Source: an uncultured Bifidobacterium sp. | GTDB lineage: Bacteria; Actinomycetota; Actinomycetes; Actinomycetales; Bifidobacteriaceae | Assembly: GCA_937876495.1 (NCBI GenBank) | Contig: CALEGL010000212.1 | Location: forward strand, 1-9,083 | Length of the DNA: 9,083 nt | Reading direction: 5' to 3' | Shown here: positions 1 through 8,467 of the stretch, one piece after another | Layout: the number at the start of each line of letters is the position of its first letter | How positions within the stretch are numbered: position 1 is the first letter of the stretch | Notes under the pieces: model-generated | Database searches by the model: none | What the model saw: the letters and a program-made list of their open reading frames with translations, nothing else | What the model was told of the DNA's origin: nothing | Program-made: the position numbers and the translations under genes

Positions 1-2
1 GT

Positions 3-152
3 GGGGGGGGGGCGCCAGAGGTGAGGACGCGGCAGGGGCGGGCCACCACCCGCGGGGCGCGGAGGCAGGCCGACGTCGCGTCGTGGCGGCCGGATACCGT
101 GGTGGCGCGTCAGACCGTCGTGGCGGGGGACGTCCCCGCAGCGGGGGCGTGA
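3..152 (+). CDS. Possible C-terminal end of an unidentified upstream gene
   Basis: This frame is open from the left edge to a TGA at 150-152, about 49 codons. Nearly every codon ends in G or C, as in the genes downstream, while the other two forward frames have more mixed third positions. That is what a real coding tail would look like in this genome. The translation is rich in Arg, Ala, Gly and Val and ends VVAGDVPAAGA. I recognise no motif, and it does not resemble the C-terminus of histidyl-tRNA synthetase, which sits next to aspS in some actinobacteria. It could equally be chance openness in GC-rich, non-coding DNA beginning with a run of ten G. If real, it ends 120 bases before the aspS start. 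Confidence 0.27.
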   Translation, partial: GGGAPEVRTRQGRATTRGARRQADVASWRPDTVVARQTVVAGDVPAAGA

Positions 153-272
153 ACGGATAGAGGCCCCGACGGGGGCGGTCCGCGCATCCGACGCCCGCAT
201 GGGGGCGGGATGGGCACGACCAGACGGACGCGGGACGTACATCGGCAGGGAACGGCAAGGAATAGAGGAAGA
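153..272 (+). other. Leader/intergenic region before aspS
   Basis: This 120-base stretch precedes the chosen aspS start and should carry its leader, and possibly the operon promoter. Two short GC hairpins can be drawn: GCCCC-GACG-GGGGC at 163-176 and CGCCC/GGGCG at 192-207. Neither is followed by a T run, so neither is a convincing intrinsic terminator. I find no clear -35/-10 pair. The nearest TAnnnT match, at 95-100, lies farther upstream inside the possible upstream frame and has no recognisable -35 box. A promoter here or further upstream is likely but cannot be pointed to. Confidence 0.4.
265..270 (+). promoter_or_regulatory. Ribosome binding site deciding the aspS start
   Basis: GAGGAA lies just upstream of the ATG at 273, with four bases between the GAGG core and the start, a slightly short but workable spacing. 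It favours this ATG over the in-frame ATG at 210, which would add 21 residues of Arg-rich sequence not seen in AspRS. The first codons after 273 are unusually AT-rich for this genome (around 285-300), which fits a start kept free of mRNA structure. Confidence 0.6.
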
Positions 273-2069
273 ATGGGCCGGTCGGCTTTTAGAACACATC
301 ATGCCACCGAGGTGACCGAGGAGCTCGTCGGTCGGAAGGTGACCCTCGCGGGATGGGTGGACCGCAGACGCGACCACGGCGGCGTCGCCTTCATCGATCT
401 GAGGGACTCCAGCGGACTCGTCCAGATCGTCATCTACGACGAGGAGGTCGCCCGCCCCCTGCGCAGCGAGTACGTCATCCAGGTCACCGGCGAGGTGCGG
501 CTGCGCCCCGAGGGCAACGAGAACGAGCATCTGGCCACCGGGAAGGTCGAGGTCGTCGTCGAGGACCTGATGGTGCTCGCCCGTTCCGCCGCGCTGCCCT
601 TCCAGGTGTCCACGGCCCTCGAGAACGAGTCGGAGAACCGTCTGCCCGGCGAGGACGTCCGCCTGCGGTACCGCTATCTCGACCTGCGTCGCCCCTCCAT
701 GCAGCGCAACCTGAAGCTCCGGTCGGATATGACGCGCGCGGCGCGCCACGCCTTGGAGGCCATGGACTTCACCGAGGTGGAGACCCCGACCTTCATCAAA
801 TCCACCCCCGAGGGGGCCCGCGACTTCCTTGTCCCGGCCCGTCTGGTGCCCGGCTCGTGGTATGCGCTGCCGCAGTCGCCGCAGCTGCTCAAGCAGCTGC
901 TCATGGTCGGTGGCGTCGAACGCTACTACCAGCTCGCGCGCTGCTACCGCGACGAGGACTTCCGCGCCGACCGCCAGCCCGAGTTCACGCAGCTCGACAT
1001 GGAGATGAGCTACGTCGACCAGGAGGACGTCATGGCCATGGCCGAGAAGGTCATCGCCGCGATCTGGAGCACACGCGGATACGAGCTGAAGCTTCCGCTG
1101 CCGAGGATCTCCTGGAAGGACGCCATGGACCGCTACGGCTCCGACAAGCCCGACCTGCGGTTCGGCAACCCCCTGGTGGAGCTCACCGACTATTTCCATG
1201 ACACCCCGTTCCGCGTCTTCCAGGCGCCCTACGTCGGCGCCGTGCTCTTCAAGGGCGGTGCCTCCACGCCCAGACGGCAGTTCGACGCCTGGCAGGAATG
1301 GGCGCGCCAGCGCGGGGCCAAGGGTCTGGCCTACGTCGTGTTCTCCGATGACGGCGCCCTCAAGGGACCCGTGGCCAAGAACCTGTCCGAGCAGGAGCGT
1401 GACGGCCTGAAGGAGGCCGTGGGCGCCGAGGACGGGGACGCGGTGTTCTTCGCCGCCGGTCCGCGCGAGTCCTCGCAGCTGCTGCTGGGCGCCGTGCGCG
1501 TCGAGCTCGCCCGCCGCGCGGGGCTGCTGCACCCCGACGACTTCGCCTTCACCTGGGTGGTCGACTTCCCGCTGTTCAAGCGCACCGACGACCCGGATGA
1601 CGACGACGTGGCGGTCGGCCATTCGACGTGGACCTCCATGCACCATCCCTTCACCATGCCGTCGGCCGACTGGATCGACCGCTTCGACGAGGACCCGGAG
1701 CACGCCATGAGCGACTCCTACGACATCGTGTGCAATGGCGAGGAGATGGGCGGCGGCTCCGTCCGCATCCATCGCGACGACATCCAGGACCGCGTCCTCA
1801 AGGTGCTGGGCATCGGACCCGAGGAGGCCCAGGAGAAGTTCGGGTTCCTGCTCGAGGCCTTCAAGTACGGCGCCCCGCCGCATGCCGGCATCGCCCTGGG
1901 ATGGGACCGCACGGTGTCCATCCTCGCTGGGGCCGACACCATCCGCGACGTCATCGCCTTCCCGAAGGCGGGCGGCGGTCGCGATCCGCTCACCGGCGCT
2001 CCCGCTCCGATCACGCCCGAGCAGCGTGCCGAGACGGGCGTCGACTTCGATCCCGACGACGAGGGCTGA
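273..2069 (+). CDS. aspS: Aspartyl-tRNA synthetase (probably non-discriminating, Asp/Asn)
   Basis: This class II aminoacyl-tRNA synthetase activates aspartate with ATP and charges tRNA in the cytoplasm. At 598 residues it is normal bacterial AspRS length. In order it shows the N-terminal OB-fold anticodon domain (about 1-110, with RRRDHGG at 31-37), class II motif 2 with RCYRDED at 223-229 followed by [12 protein letters not shown], the bacterial GAD insertion domain (about 310-425), the active-site segment [12 protein letters not shown] at 484-495, motif 3 GWDRT at 543-547 and the C-terminal AFPKAGGG signature from about 564. His35 and Gly81 match the residues I recall for non-discriminating AspRS; E. 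coli AspRS, which is specific, has Leu and Lys there. The enzyme may therefore also make Asp-tRNA(Asn), which GatCAB would amidate. The start at 273 is chosen for its Shine-Dalgarno site and family length. It is the first recognisable gene of the operon, 6 bases before the PPK2 gene. The identity is secure; tRNA specificity is inference. Confidence 0.97.
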   Translation: MGRSAFRTHHATEVTEELVGRKVTLAGWVDRRRDHGGVAFIDLRDSSGLVQIVIYDEEVARPLRSEYVIQVTGEVRLRPEGNENEHLATGKVEVVVEDLMVLARSAALPFQVSTALENESENRLPGEDVRLRYRYLDLRRPSMQRNLKLRSDMTRAARHALEAMDFTEVETPTFIKSTPEGARDFLVPARLVPGSWYALPQSPQLLKQLLMVGGVERYYQLARCYRDEDFRADRQPEFTQLDMEMSYVDQEDVMAMAEKVIAAIWSTRGYELKLPLPRISWKDAMDRYGSDKPDLRFGNPLVELTDYFHDTPFRVFQAPYVGAVLFKGGASTPRRQFDAWQEWARQRGAKGLAYVVFSDDGALKGPVAKNLSEQERDGLKEAVGAEDGDAVFFAAGPRESSQLLLGAVRVELARRAGLLHPDDFAFTWVVDFPLFKRTDDPDDDDVAVGHSTWTSMHHPFTMPSADWIDRFDEDPEHAMSDSYDIVCNGEEMGGGSVRIHRDDIQDRVLKVLGIGPEEAQEKFGFLLEAFKYGAPPHAGIALGWDRTVSILAGADTIRDVIAFPKAGGGRDPLTGAPAPITPEQRAETGVDFDPDDEG

Positions 2070-2075
2070 CCGGCC

Positions 2076-3077
2076 ATGACCGGCGTCGTCGGATCGGGAA
2101 AGGGAGGCGGCGCCGACAGGCGGCGCATCACCCGCGCCCTGTCGGCGGCCGAGCAGGCCATCGGCGCCGTGAAGGGCGCCCGGTCGGTGGCCGAGCGCCT
2201 CGCCCTCGCCGCCAAGGCCTCGGAGCTGCTCAGCGCCGTCTGGCAGCTTCCCCCCGCCCAGAGGCTTATGTACCATCACGGCGACAGACTCGTCGACGTC
2301 GACCCGGCGTCCACGCCGGGCTTCGACGGGGGCCGTGGCGAGGCCGAGCGCTTCATCGACGTGAGCTCCGGCGAGATCGCCCGCTTCATGGGGCTGCTCT
2401 ACGCCAACGGCGTCCATGGGTCCCAGCGCAGGCTGCTCATCGTCCTGCAGGGGATGGACGCCTCCGGCAAGGGCGGCATCGTCCGGCACGTCTTCCGGCA
2501 GGGCGACCCCATGGGCATCCACTACCACGGCTTCGGAGCGCCCACGAAGGAGGAGCTCGCGCACGACTTCCTGTGGCGCGTGCGCCGCGAGCTTCCCCGA
2601 CCCGGCTGGGTGGCGGTGTTCGACCGCTCGCACTACGAGGACATCGTCATGCCCCACGTCTATGGCACCGTGCCGGAGAAGACGTGGCGGGCCCGCTACG
2701 ACGTGGTCAACGAGTTCGAGCGCTCGCTGGCCGCCGATGGCTGCTCCATCATCAAGATCTTCCTCACCATCAGCCGCGAGAACCAGCGCCGGCGCTTCCT
2801 CGACCGTCTCGACGACCCGACGAAGCTGTGGAAGTTCGACGTCAGCGACCTCGACGCCCGCGACCGCTGGGACGACTACATGGCCGCCTGGCAGGAGGTC
2901 TTCGAGCGCACGAGCACATCCTTCGCCCCCTGGTTCGTCGTGCCGGCCGACAACCGCTGGTATTCGAGGGCCGTGGTCTCCGAGCTGCTGCGCACGACCT
3001 TCACCACCATGAACCTCACCTGGCCCGGCCTGAACTGCGACCCCGACGAGGCGCGTCGGCGTCTGGCGGCCTCATGA
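2076..3077 (+). CDS. PPK2-family polyphosphate kinase / polyphosphate:nucleotide phosphotransferase
   Basis: This 333-residue P-loop kinase of the PPK2 family moves phosphate between polyphosphate and nucleotides (AMP, ADP or other NDPs), probably in the cytosol. The core runs from about residue 80 to 320. Visible motifs are Walker A GMDASGKGG at 126-134, KEELAHDFLWR at 158-168, the Walker B-like VFDRSHYEDIV at 181-191, the basic lid region RENQRRRFLDR at 234-244, and LWKFDVSDLDARDRW at 251-265. The overall pattern is closest to class III PPK2 such as the Meiothermus ruber enzyme, including the Glu of HYED (188). However, GKGG and FDRS resemble class I, so substrate class is uncertain. The first 75 or so residues form an Ala-rich helical extension that is absent from the compact class III enzymes I recall. 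The ATG is 6 bases after the aspS stop, with GAGGG (2061-2065) inside the end of aspS as a possible ribosome site. The stop overlaps the helicase start by four bases. Confidence 0.93.
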   Translation: MTGVVGSGKGGGADRRRITRALSAAEQAIGAVKGARSVAERLALAAKASELLSAVWQLPPAQRLMYHHGDRLVDVDPASTPGFDGGRGEAERFIDVSSGEIARFMGLLYANGVHGSQRRLLIVLQGMDASGKGGIVRHVFRQGDPMGIHYHGFGAPTKEELAHDFLWRVRRELPRPGWVAVFDRSHYEDIVMPHVYGTVPEKTWRARYDVVNEFERSLAADGCSIIKIFLTISRENQRRRFLDRLDDPTKLWKFDVSDLDARDRWDDYMAAWQEVFERTSTSFAPWFVVPADNRWYSRAVVSELLRTTFTTMNLTWPGLNCDPDEARRRLAAS

Positions 3078-5755
3078 CCGGCGGGTGCGGGGCGGATGCC
3101 TCTCCGGCGGATGCTGCAGACGGCACCGGTGGCGCCGCATCCACCCGGGGTGCGTCCGACGGCTTCCTCTCCGTCTCCGGGGAGCGCTCCGAGACGAGCC
3201 CGGGACTCGGCGACTACGTCCCCCGTCGGGGGGACGGCCCGAGACGGCTCGACCCCGATGCCATCTACGACCGCTTCTTCTCCTGGGTGCGCGACGTGCG
3301 GGGCATCGACCCCTGGCCGCACCAGGAGGAGGCCGTGCTCGACCTGCTCGCCGGGGACCACGTCATCCTCGGCACGCCGACGGGATCGGGCAAGTCCCTG
3401 GTGGCCCTGGGCATGCATTTCGCCGCGCTGTGCACGGGGCGCCGCTCGTACTACACCGCCCCCATCAAGGCTCTGGTCTCCGAGAAGTTCTTCGACCTCG
3501 TCAAGGTCTTCGGACGCGACGACGTGGGCATGATCACCGGCGACACGCATATCAACGCCGACGCCCCCATCATCTGCTGCACGGCGGAGATCCTCGCCAA
3601 CCAGGCCCTGCGCGAGGGCGAGGACGCCGACGTCGGCTGCGTGGCCATGGACGAGTTCCATTACTACGGCGACCCGGATCGCGGATGGGCGTGGCAGGTT
3701 CCGCTGCTCACGCTTCCTCGCGCCCAGTTCCTTCTCATGAGCGCAACTCTCGGGGACGTCACCGCCATCGCCGAAGGGCTCGAGGACCGGACGGGAGCCG
3801 ACTGCGACGTCATCGACGACGCCCCTCGGCCCGTGCCGCTGACGTACGAGTACACGGACCGGCCGCTGGCCGCCACCGCCGAGCTGCTCGTCGGCCGCGG
3901 GCAGACGCCCGTGTACGTCGTCCACTTCTCGCAGGACGCCGCGCTGGAGACCGCACAGGCGCTGAGCGCGACCGGCGTGTCGGACCGCTCCCAGCGCGAC
4001 GCCATCGCCGAGGCCATGAAGGGGGTGCGCTTCACCACGGCCTTCGGACGCATCCTGGCCCGGCTGCTGCGCACCGGCGTGGGAGTCCATCACGCCGGCA
4101 TGCTGCCGCGCTACCGGCGCCTGGTCGAACAGCTCGCCCAGCGCGGTCTGCTTCCCGTCATCTGCGGCACTGACACCCTCGGCGTCGGCATCAACGTGCC
4201 CATCCATACCGTGGTGCTCACCGCGCTGACGAAGTACGACGGCTCGCGCATGCGGCGACTGCGTTCCCGCGAGTTCCATCAGATAGCCGGCCGCGCCGGC
4301 CGCATGGGGTTCGACACCGAGGGACTCGTCGTCGCCGAGGCCCCCGAATACGAGATCGAGAACGCCCGAGCGGTCGCCAAAGCCGGTGACGACCCGAAGA
4401 AGCTTCGCCGGATCCGCCGCAAGAAGCCGCCGGAGGGCTTCGTCACCTGGAGCAGGCAGACCTTCGACCGGCTCATCTCCGCGCCGCCCGAGACGCTTGT
4501 GCCGCATATGACCGTGACCCATTCCATGGTGCTCAACGAGGTCGCCCAGGGCGGCGACGCCAGGGTCCGTCTCTCGCGTCTCATCGACGAGGCCTGCCCC
4601 GATCCGTCCCGGCGGGCGCGTCTGCATGAGCGCGCGGACGAGATCTTCGGCACGCTGCTCGACTCCGGCTTCATCGAGGAGAGGCGTCTCGACGACGGCG
4701 CGGCCGAGTACGCGCTGTCCGTCGACCTTCCCGACGACTTCGCCCTCGACCAGCCCCTGTCGCCCTTCCTCGTGGCGGCCCTCGAGCTGCTTGACCCCGA
4801 ATCCCCCGACTACGCCCTGGACGTCGTCTCCATGGTGGAGGCCACCCTCGAGGACCCCCGTCCCGTGCTTCGCGCCCAGGAGCGGCAGGCGAAGGACGCG
4901 GCGCTCGCCGCCATGAAGCAGGAGGGCCTCGACTACGACGAGCGGATGGACAGGCTGCAGGAGATCAGCTGGCCGAAGCCCCTCGCCGACGTCCTCGACG
5001 CCGCCTTCGAACGCTACCGGCATGACGTGCCCTGGGCCGACGACTTCGAGCTGCATCCCAAGTCGGTGCTGCGGGACATGGTCGAGACGGCCTCCGACTT
5101 CAACGGCTACGTCTCCCGCTACGGCATCGCCCGCTCGGAGGGCACCCTGCTGCGGTACCTGTCGGACGCCTACCGCGCGCTGTCGCGTACCGTGCCCGAG
5201 GAGAAGTATGACGAGCGGCTGCGTGACATCGTCTCCTGGCTGCGCGTGGTCGTGCGTTCCGTGGACTCCAGCCTCGTCGACGAATGGGAGTCCGGGGCGT
5301 CCTCGGCCGACGGCGCCTCGGTGCGGGCCCCGGTGGCGGCCGACGAGGTCGTGCATGACCGTCGAGGTCTGAGGGTGCTCGTGCGCAACGCCCTGTTCCG
5401 GCGCGTGCGCCTCATGGACCTCGACCGGGCCGACGAGCTGGGGGAGCTCGACGGCGACTGGGGGTACGGCCCGCGCGTCTGGGAGAGGACCCTCGACCGC
5501 TACTACGACGAGCATGAGTACGTCAACACCGATGCGAAGGCGCGTTCCGGCGAGCTGTTCATCCTCGACGAGAGACCCGAACGCCCCCGGCACCGCTGGC
5601 TGGTGCGCCAGGTGATCGACGACTCCGACGGCGACCGTGACTGGGCGATCGCCGGTTCCGTGGATCTCGACGCCACGCAGGAAGGCGGTCGTGTCGTGTT
5701 CGACGACTACGCCGTCGGCACCGACGTCGAACAGATGTTCGACATCCCCGACTAG
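3074..5755 (+). CDS. DEAD/DEAH-box (Ski2-like) helicase with C-terminal DUF3516
   Basis: This superfamily II helicase has 893 residues, about the usual length for the DUF3516 helicases of actinobacteria. An unordered Gly/Ala/Asp/Ser-rich segment (about 1-55) is followed by two RecA-like domains. The motifs are Walker [10 protein letters not shown] at 100-108, motif Ia around [12 protein letters not shown], motif II DEFH at 193-196, motif III SAT at 223-225, motif [12 protein letters not shown] at 364-374 and motif [10 protein letters not shown] at 403-410. The remaining half (about 430-893) is the actinobacterial DUF3516 region, rich in acidic residues and Arg, with no catalytic motif that I recognise. 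The motif set is of the Ski2/HelY kind that unwinds RNA or DNA with ATP; the substrate is not known to me. The start is the ATG overlapping the PPK2 stop (ATGA, 3074-3077). No strong Shine-Dalgarno site is visible, so initiation is probably coupled to translation of the PPK2 gene. The frame stays open far upstream of this ATG, but that part is a shadow of aspS and PPK2. Confidence 0.93.
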   Translation: MTGGCGADASPADAADGTGGAASTRGASDGFLSVSGERSETSPGLGDYVPRRGDGPRRLDPDAIYDRFFSWVRDVRGIDPWPHQEEAVLDLLAGDHVILGTPTGSGKSLVALGMHFAALCTGRRSYYTAPIKALVSEKFFDLVKVFGRDDVGMITGDTHINADAPIICCTAEILANQALREGEDADVGCVAMDEFHYYGDPDRGWAWQVPLLTLPRAQFLLMSATLGDVTAIAEGLEDRTGADCDVIDDAPRPVPLTYEYTDRPLAATAELLVGRGQTPVYVVHFSQDAALETAQALSATGVSDRSQRDAIAEAMKGVRFTTAFGRILARLLRTGVGVHHAGMLPRYRRLVEQLAQRGLLPVICGTDTLGVGINVPIHTVVLTALTKYDGSRMRRLRSREFHQIAGRAGRMGFDTEGLVVAEAPEYEIENARAVAKAGDDPKKLRRIRRKKPPEGFVTWSRQTFDRLISAPPETLVPHMTVTHSMVLNEVAQGGDARVRLSRLIDEACPDPSRRARLHERADEIFGTLLDSGFIEERRLDDGAAEYALSVDLPDDFALDQPLSPFLVAALELLDPESPDYALDVVSMVEATLEDPRPVLRAQERQAKDAALAAMKQEGLDYDERMDRLQEISWPKPLADVLDAAFERYRHDVPWADDFELHPKSVLRDMVETASDFNGYVSRYGIARSEGTLLRYLSDAYRALSRTVPEEKYDERLRDIVSWLRVVVRSVDSSLVDEWESGASSADGASVRAPVAADEVVHDRRGLRVLVRNALFRRVRLMDLDRADELGELDGDWGYGPRVWERTLDRYYDEHEYVNTDAKARSGELFILDERPERPRHRWLVRQVIDDSDGDRDWAIAGSVDLDATQEGGRVVFDDYAVGTDVEQMFDIPD

Positions 5756-5765
5756 AGTGGTCGGC

Positions 5766-7439
5766 ATGACGGAAGATCTCTTCGCCGCCAGCGACGTCCC
5801 CGACGGCGTGACCCGGCCCCTCGCCGTGCGGATGAGGCCCACGTCCCTGGACGAGGTCGTCGGGCAGGCGGGCGCCCTGGCGGAGGGGTCCCCGCTGCGC
5901 CGGCTCGCCGACCCGGCGTCGGCGGGGTCGCTCACCGCGCCCAGCTCCGTGCTGCTCTTTGGCCCTCCCGGAGTGGGCAAGACCACCTTGGCGCATATCG
6001 TCGCGCGCCGGTCCGGCCGCGAGTTCGAGGAGCTCTCCGCCGTCACCTCGGGCGTCAAGGATGTGCGGGCCGTGCTCAAACGCGCCCACGAGCGTCTGGT
6101 CACCTCCGGGCGGGAGACCGTGCTGTTCATCGACGAGGTGCACCGCTTCTCCAAGTCGCAGCAGGACGCGCTGCTGCCCAGCGTCGAGAACCGGGACGTC
6201 ACCTTCATTGGAGCCACCACCGAGAATCCCAGCTTCTCCGTCATCTCGGCGCTGCTCAGCCGTTCCGTCGTCGTCCGGCTCGACCCGTTGTCCGACGCCG
6301 ACCTGCGGATCCTGGTGATGAGGGCCGTCGCCGACCCGCGGGGTCTGGAGGGCCGCGTGGACGTCGAGGACGAGGCCGTCGACCAGATCGTGCGCATGTC
6401 CGGGGGAGACGGACGCAAGGCGCTGACCATCCTCGAGGCCGCCGCGGGGGCCGTCACCGAGGACGCCGGAGGGGACGGTGCCGATGGCGTTGACGGCGCA
6501 GGGTCCGGCAGGCCCCTGGTCACGCCGGACGTCGTCTCGCGCGTCATGGATGTGGCCACCGTCCGCTACGACCGCGACGGCGACGACCACTACGACGTGG
6601 CCTCGGCCTTCATCAAGTCCATGCGCGGATCGGACCCCGATGCGGCTCTGCACTATCTGGCGCGCATGCTTCGCGCGGGGGAGGACCCGCGCTTCATCGC
6701 ACGCCGGATCATGATCGCCTCTGCCGAGGAGGTGGGCATGGCCGCCCCGCAGATCCTCCAGGTCACCGTGGCCGCCGCCCAGGCGGTGGCCCTCATCGGC
6801 ATGCCCGAGGCCCGCATCATCCTGTCCGAGGCCGTTCTCGCCGTGGCCACCGCGCCGAAGTCGAACGCCAGCTATCTGGCCATCGACGCCGCGCTCGCCG
6901 ACGTGGACGCCGGACATGTCGGGCCCGTCCCCCGGCATCTGCGCAACGCCCCCACCTCGCTGATGAAGAGCTGGGGCAACCATCAGGGATACGTGTATGC
7001 GCATGACGCCCCCGGGGCGGTCGCCGCGCAGCAGTACATGCCCGACGACCTCGTGGGCCGCGAATACTACCATCCCAACGACCGGGGGTACGAAAGGGAG
7101 CTGGGCCCGAGGCTCGACCACGTCCGGTCCATACTCCGTTCCGCTCCGCGACGCCCGGAGTCGTCGGACACGTCGGTCACCCCTCCGAGGGTTCCCATCG
7201 GACCACGTTCCTCCGTGACGCAGAGCTCCGGCACGCAGGGCCGGGAGCCCGCCGCCCCCGAACCGTCCGCGAAGCGCTCCGACGACGGCTCCGTCGGGGC
7301 CGCCGGGAAGGCGGATCCCGGAGGTCCGCGCAAGGCGTCGTCGCGGAAAGCGTCGGGAAGGGCCTCGGAGAAGACCACCGGGGAACGGATGGCCGGGACG
7401 CGCGGACACGACGGGAAGATGACGAAGGAGAGGACATGA
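5766..7439 (+). CDS. rarA: Replication-associated recombination protein A (RarA/MgsA), AAA+ ATPase
   Basis: RarA is a clamp-loader-like AAA+ ATPase of the MgsA/WRNIP1 family that acts at stalled or gapped replication forks. Visible motifs are the opening RPLAVRMRP at 17-25, DEVVGQ at 29-34, Walker [10 protein letters not shown] at 66-74, Walker B FIDEVHRF at 121-128, sensor 1 TTEN at 151-154, a likely arginine finger at 166 (LLSRS), a sensor 2-type GGDGRKAL at 213-220, and the C-terminal tetramerisation region with KSWGNHQGY at 401-409 and [10 protein letters not shown] at 420-429. The conserved part ends near 457. About 100 further residues (458-557) are Ser/Pro/Gly/Arg/Lys-rich with no fold signature, making the protein 557 residues where most relatives are about 430-480. 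A short Gly/Asp-rich insertion sits at 232-248. The chosen ATG is 10 bases after the helicase stop and matches the family N-terminus. The longer frame from 5637 overlaps the helicase and is not used. A weak AG-TGG ribosome site sits at 5756-5760. The stop overlaps the next gene by ATGA. Confidence 0.95.
   Translation: MTEDLFAASDVPDGVTRPLAVRMRPTSLDEVVGQAGALAEGSPLRRLADPASAGSLTAPSSVLLFGPPGVGKTTLAHIVARRSGREFEELSAVTSGVKDVRAVLKRAHERLVTSGRETVLFIDEVHRFSKSQQDALLPSVENRDVTFIGATTENPSFSVISALLSRSVVVRLDPLSDADLRILVMRAVADPRGLEGRVDVEDEAVDQIVRMSGGDGRKALTILEAAAGAVTEDAGGDGADGVDGAGSGRPLVTPDVVSRVMDVATVRYDRDGDDHYDVASAFIKSMRGSDPDAALHYLARMLRAGEDPRFIARRIMIASAEEVGMAAPQILQVTVAAAQAVALIGMPEARIILSEAVLAVATAPKSNASYLAIDAALADVDAGHVGPVPRHLRNAPTSLMKSWGNHQGYVYAHDAPGAVAAQQYMPDDLVGREYYHPNDRGYERELGPRLDHVRSILRSAPRRPESSDTSVTPPRVPIGPRSSVTQSSGTQGREPAAPEPSAKRSDDGSVGAAGKADPGGPRKASSRKASGRASEKTTGERMAGTRGHDGKMTKERT
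7425..7430 (+). promoter_or_regulatory. Strong Shine-Dalgarno site for the D-2-hydroxyacid dehydrogenase
   Basis: AAGGAG lies within the last codons of rarA, five bases before the overlapping ATG at 7436. It is the best ribosome site in the window. This gene may therefore initiate independently as well as by coupling to rarA. Confidence 0.65.
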
Positions 7440-8467
7440 CGCTGCAATCGGAAGGGACGTCCACGTCGGATGGGCAGAGGACCGGGGATGGCCGGCTCAT
7501 CGTCAACTGCCTTCCTCTCATCGAGGCCGAGCGTCGGCGCTTCCTCGAGGCGGCTCCGGGTGTGTGCCAGGAGTTCGTGGGCGACGAATCGCATCGGGGG
7601 GACATGGTCTGGCCGGTGGATGTGCCCCGGGGCCTGCGTTCGCGGGCGACGGCCGTCATCGGCAACGTCGACCCCGCAACGCTCGGCGAGTACGTGCGCC
7701 TAGAATGGCTGCAGACCTTCAGCGCGGGGGCGGACCGATACCTGTCATCGTCGGATCTGGCGCCCGACGTCATGGTGAGCAACGCGGCCGGGGTGTACGG
7801 GCGTCCGGTGGCCGAGACGATGATCGCCATGATGTGGGCGCTGATGAAGCGCATCCCCGACTACGTGCGCAACCAGTCCGACGCCCTGTGGAGGGATGAG
7901 GGGCCTGTGTCGAGTCCCGTCGGGCGCCGGGCCCTCATCATCGGCACCGGGGACATCGGCTCGCATGCCGCCGTCCTTGCCAAGGGGGCGGGCATGGCCA
8001 CGACGGGGGTCCGCCGCGATCCGTCCCGTCCCGCCGACGGCGTCGACGAGACGGTGGGATTCGACCATCTCGACGCCTTGCTTCCTCGGGCCGACGTCGT
8101 CCTCCTCGCCGTGCCGTCGGCCCCCGGCACGAGGCATCTTCTGGATGCGCGCAGACTCGCCCTGCTGAAGCCCGAGGCCTACGTCATCAACGGCGGACGC
8201 GGTGACGCCGTGGACTGCATGGCCCTTGCCGTGGCGCTCCACGAGGATCGTCTGGCGGGAGCGGGGCTCGACGTCACCGAACCCGAGCCTCTGCCTCGCG
8301 ACCACCCGTTGTGGCGGGAACGGCGCTGCCTCATCACTCCGCATGTGGCCGGAGGAAACCATCTGGCGGGGACGGGCGAGGCCGTCATCGCCGTCGCGCT
8401 CGACAACGTCCGCCGCTACGCCGAAGGCCTGCCGCCACTTCACCGTCTGGACCGCGACCCTCGATGA
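7436..8467 (+). CDS. D-isomer-specific 2-hydroxyacid dehydrogenase, NAD(P)-dependent
   Basis: This 343-residue cytosolic oxidoreductase interconverts a 2-keto acid and a D-2-hydroxy acid using NAD(P)H. It has the typical split fold: substrate domain (about 20-115 and the C-terminus) around a Rossmann domain. Visible are FSAGADRY at 95-102, [13 protein letters not shown] at 115-127, the dinucleotide loop GTGDIG at 170-175, and the catalytic set Arg255 (GGRGDAVD), Glu284 ([10 protein letters not shown]) and His303 (TPHVAGG). Arg193-Arg194 after the second Rossmann strand are the kind of residues that bind the 2'-phosphate of NADP, so NADPH use (as in glyoxylate/hydroxypyruvate reductase GhrA) is plausible. 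The true substrate cannot be read from sequence. The first 18 or so residues are a polar extension. Its start overlaps the rarA stop (ATGA) and its stop overlaps the start of the DUF4186 gene (ATGA, 8464-8467), tying it firmly into the operon. Confidence 0.93.
   Translation: MTLQSEGTSTSDGQRTGDGRLIVNCLPLIEAERRRFLEAAPGVCQEFVGDESHRGDMVWPVDVPRGLRSRATAVIGNVDPATLGEYVRLEWLQTFSAGADRYLSSSDLAPDVMVSNAAGVYGRPVAETMIAMMWALMKRIPDYVRNQSDALWRDEGPVSSPVGRRALIIGTGDIGSHAAVLAKGAGMATTGVRRDPSRPADGVDETVGFDHLDALLPRADVVLLAVPSAPGTRHLLDARRLALLKPEAYVINGGRGDAVDCMALAVALHEDRLAGAGLDVTEPEPLPRDHPLWRERRCLITPHVAGGNHLAGTGEAVIAVALDNVRRYAEGLPPLHRLDRDPR

Noticed and set aside
126..137. Perfect 12-base palindrome GGGGACGTCCCC as an operator
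   Set aside because: It is a single copy inside a possibly coding, GC-rich stretch, and palindromes of this kind are common by chance at this composition. It matches no operator that I know.
163..207. GC hairpins before aspS as an intrinsic terminator or T-box leader
   Set aside because: Stems are only 5 bases, there is no T run, and no T-box or specifier-loop elements are visible.
210..272. Earlier in-frame ATG for aspS
   Set aside because: It would add 21 Arg-rich residues unlike any AspRS N-terminus, whereas the ATG at 273 has its own GAGGAA site and gives a normal length.
1628..3073. Upstream extension of the helicase frame by some 480 codons
   Set aside because: It overlaps aspS and PPK2 in another frame and is Arg/Pro-rich without domains. 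The ATGA start at 3074 gives the expected helicase length.
5766..5790. DLF near the RarA N-terminus as a sliding-clamp binding motif
   Set aside because: The upstream Gln and spacing of the QLxLF-type motif are missing, and three residues alone are too little evidence.
2876..6559. Very long open frame on the - strand (over 1200 codons) across the helicase and part of rarA
   Set aside because: It lies opposite clear helicase and RarA domains. Long antisense openness is expected in GC-rich genes whose codons nearly all end in G or C. The translation has no recognisable domain.
5559..7409. Open frame on the - strand (about 616 codons) opposite rarA
   Set aside because: Same GC-bias shadow effect. 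It is rich in Gly, His, Arg and Val with no motif, and rarA on the + strand is unmistakable.
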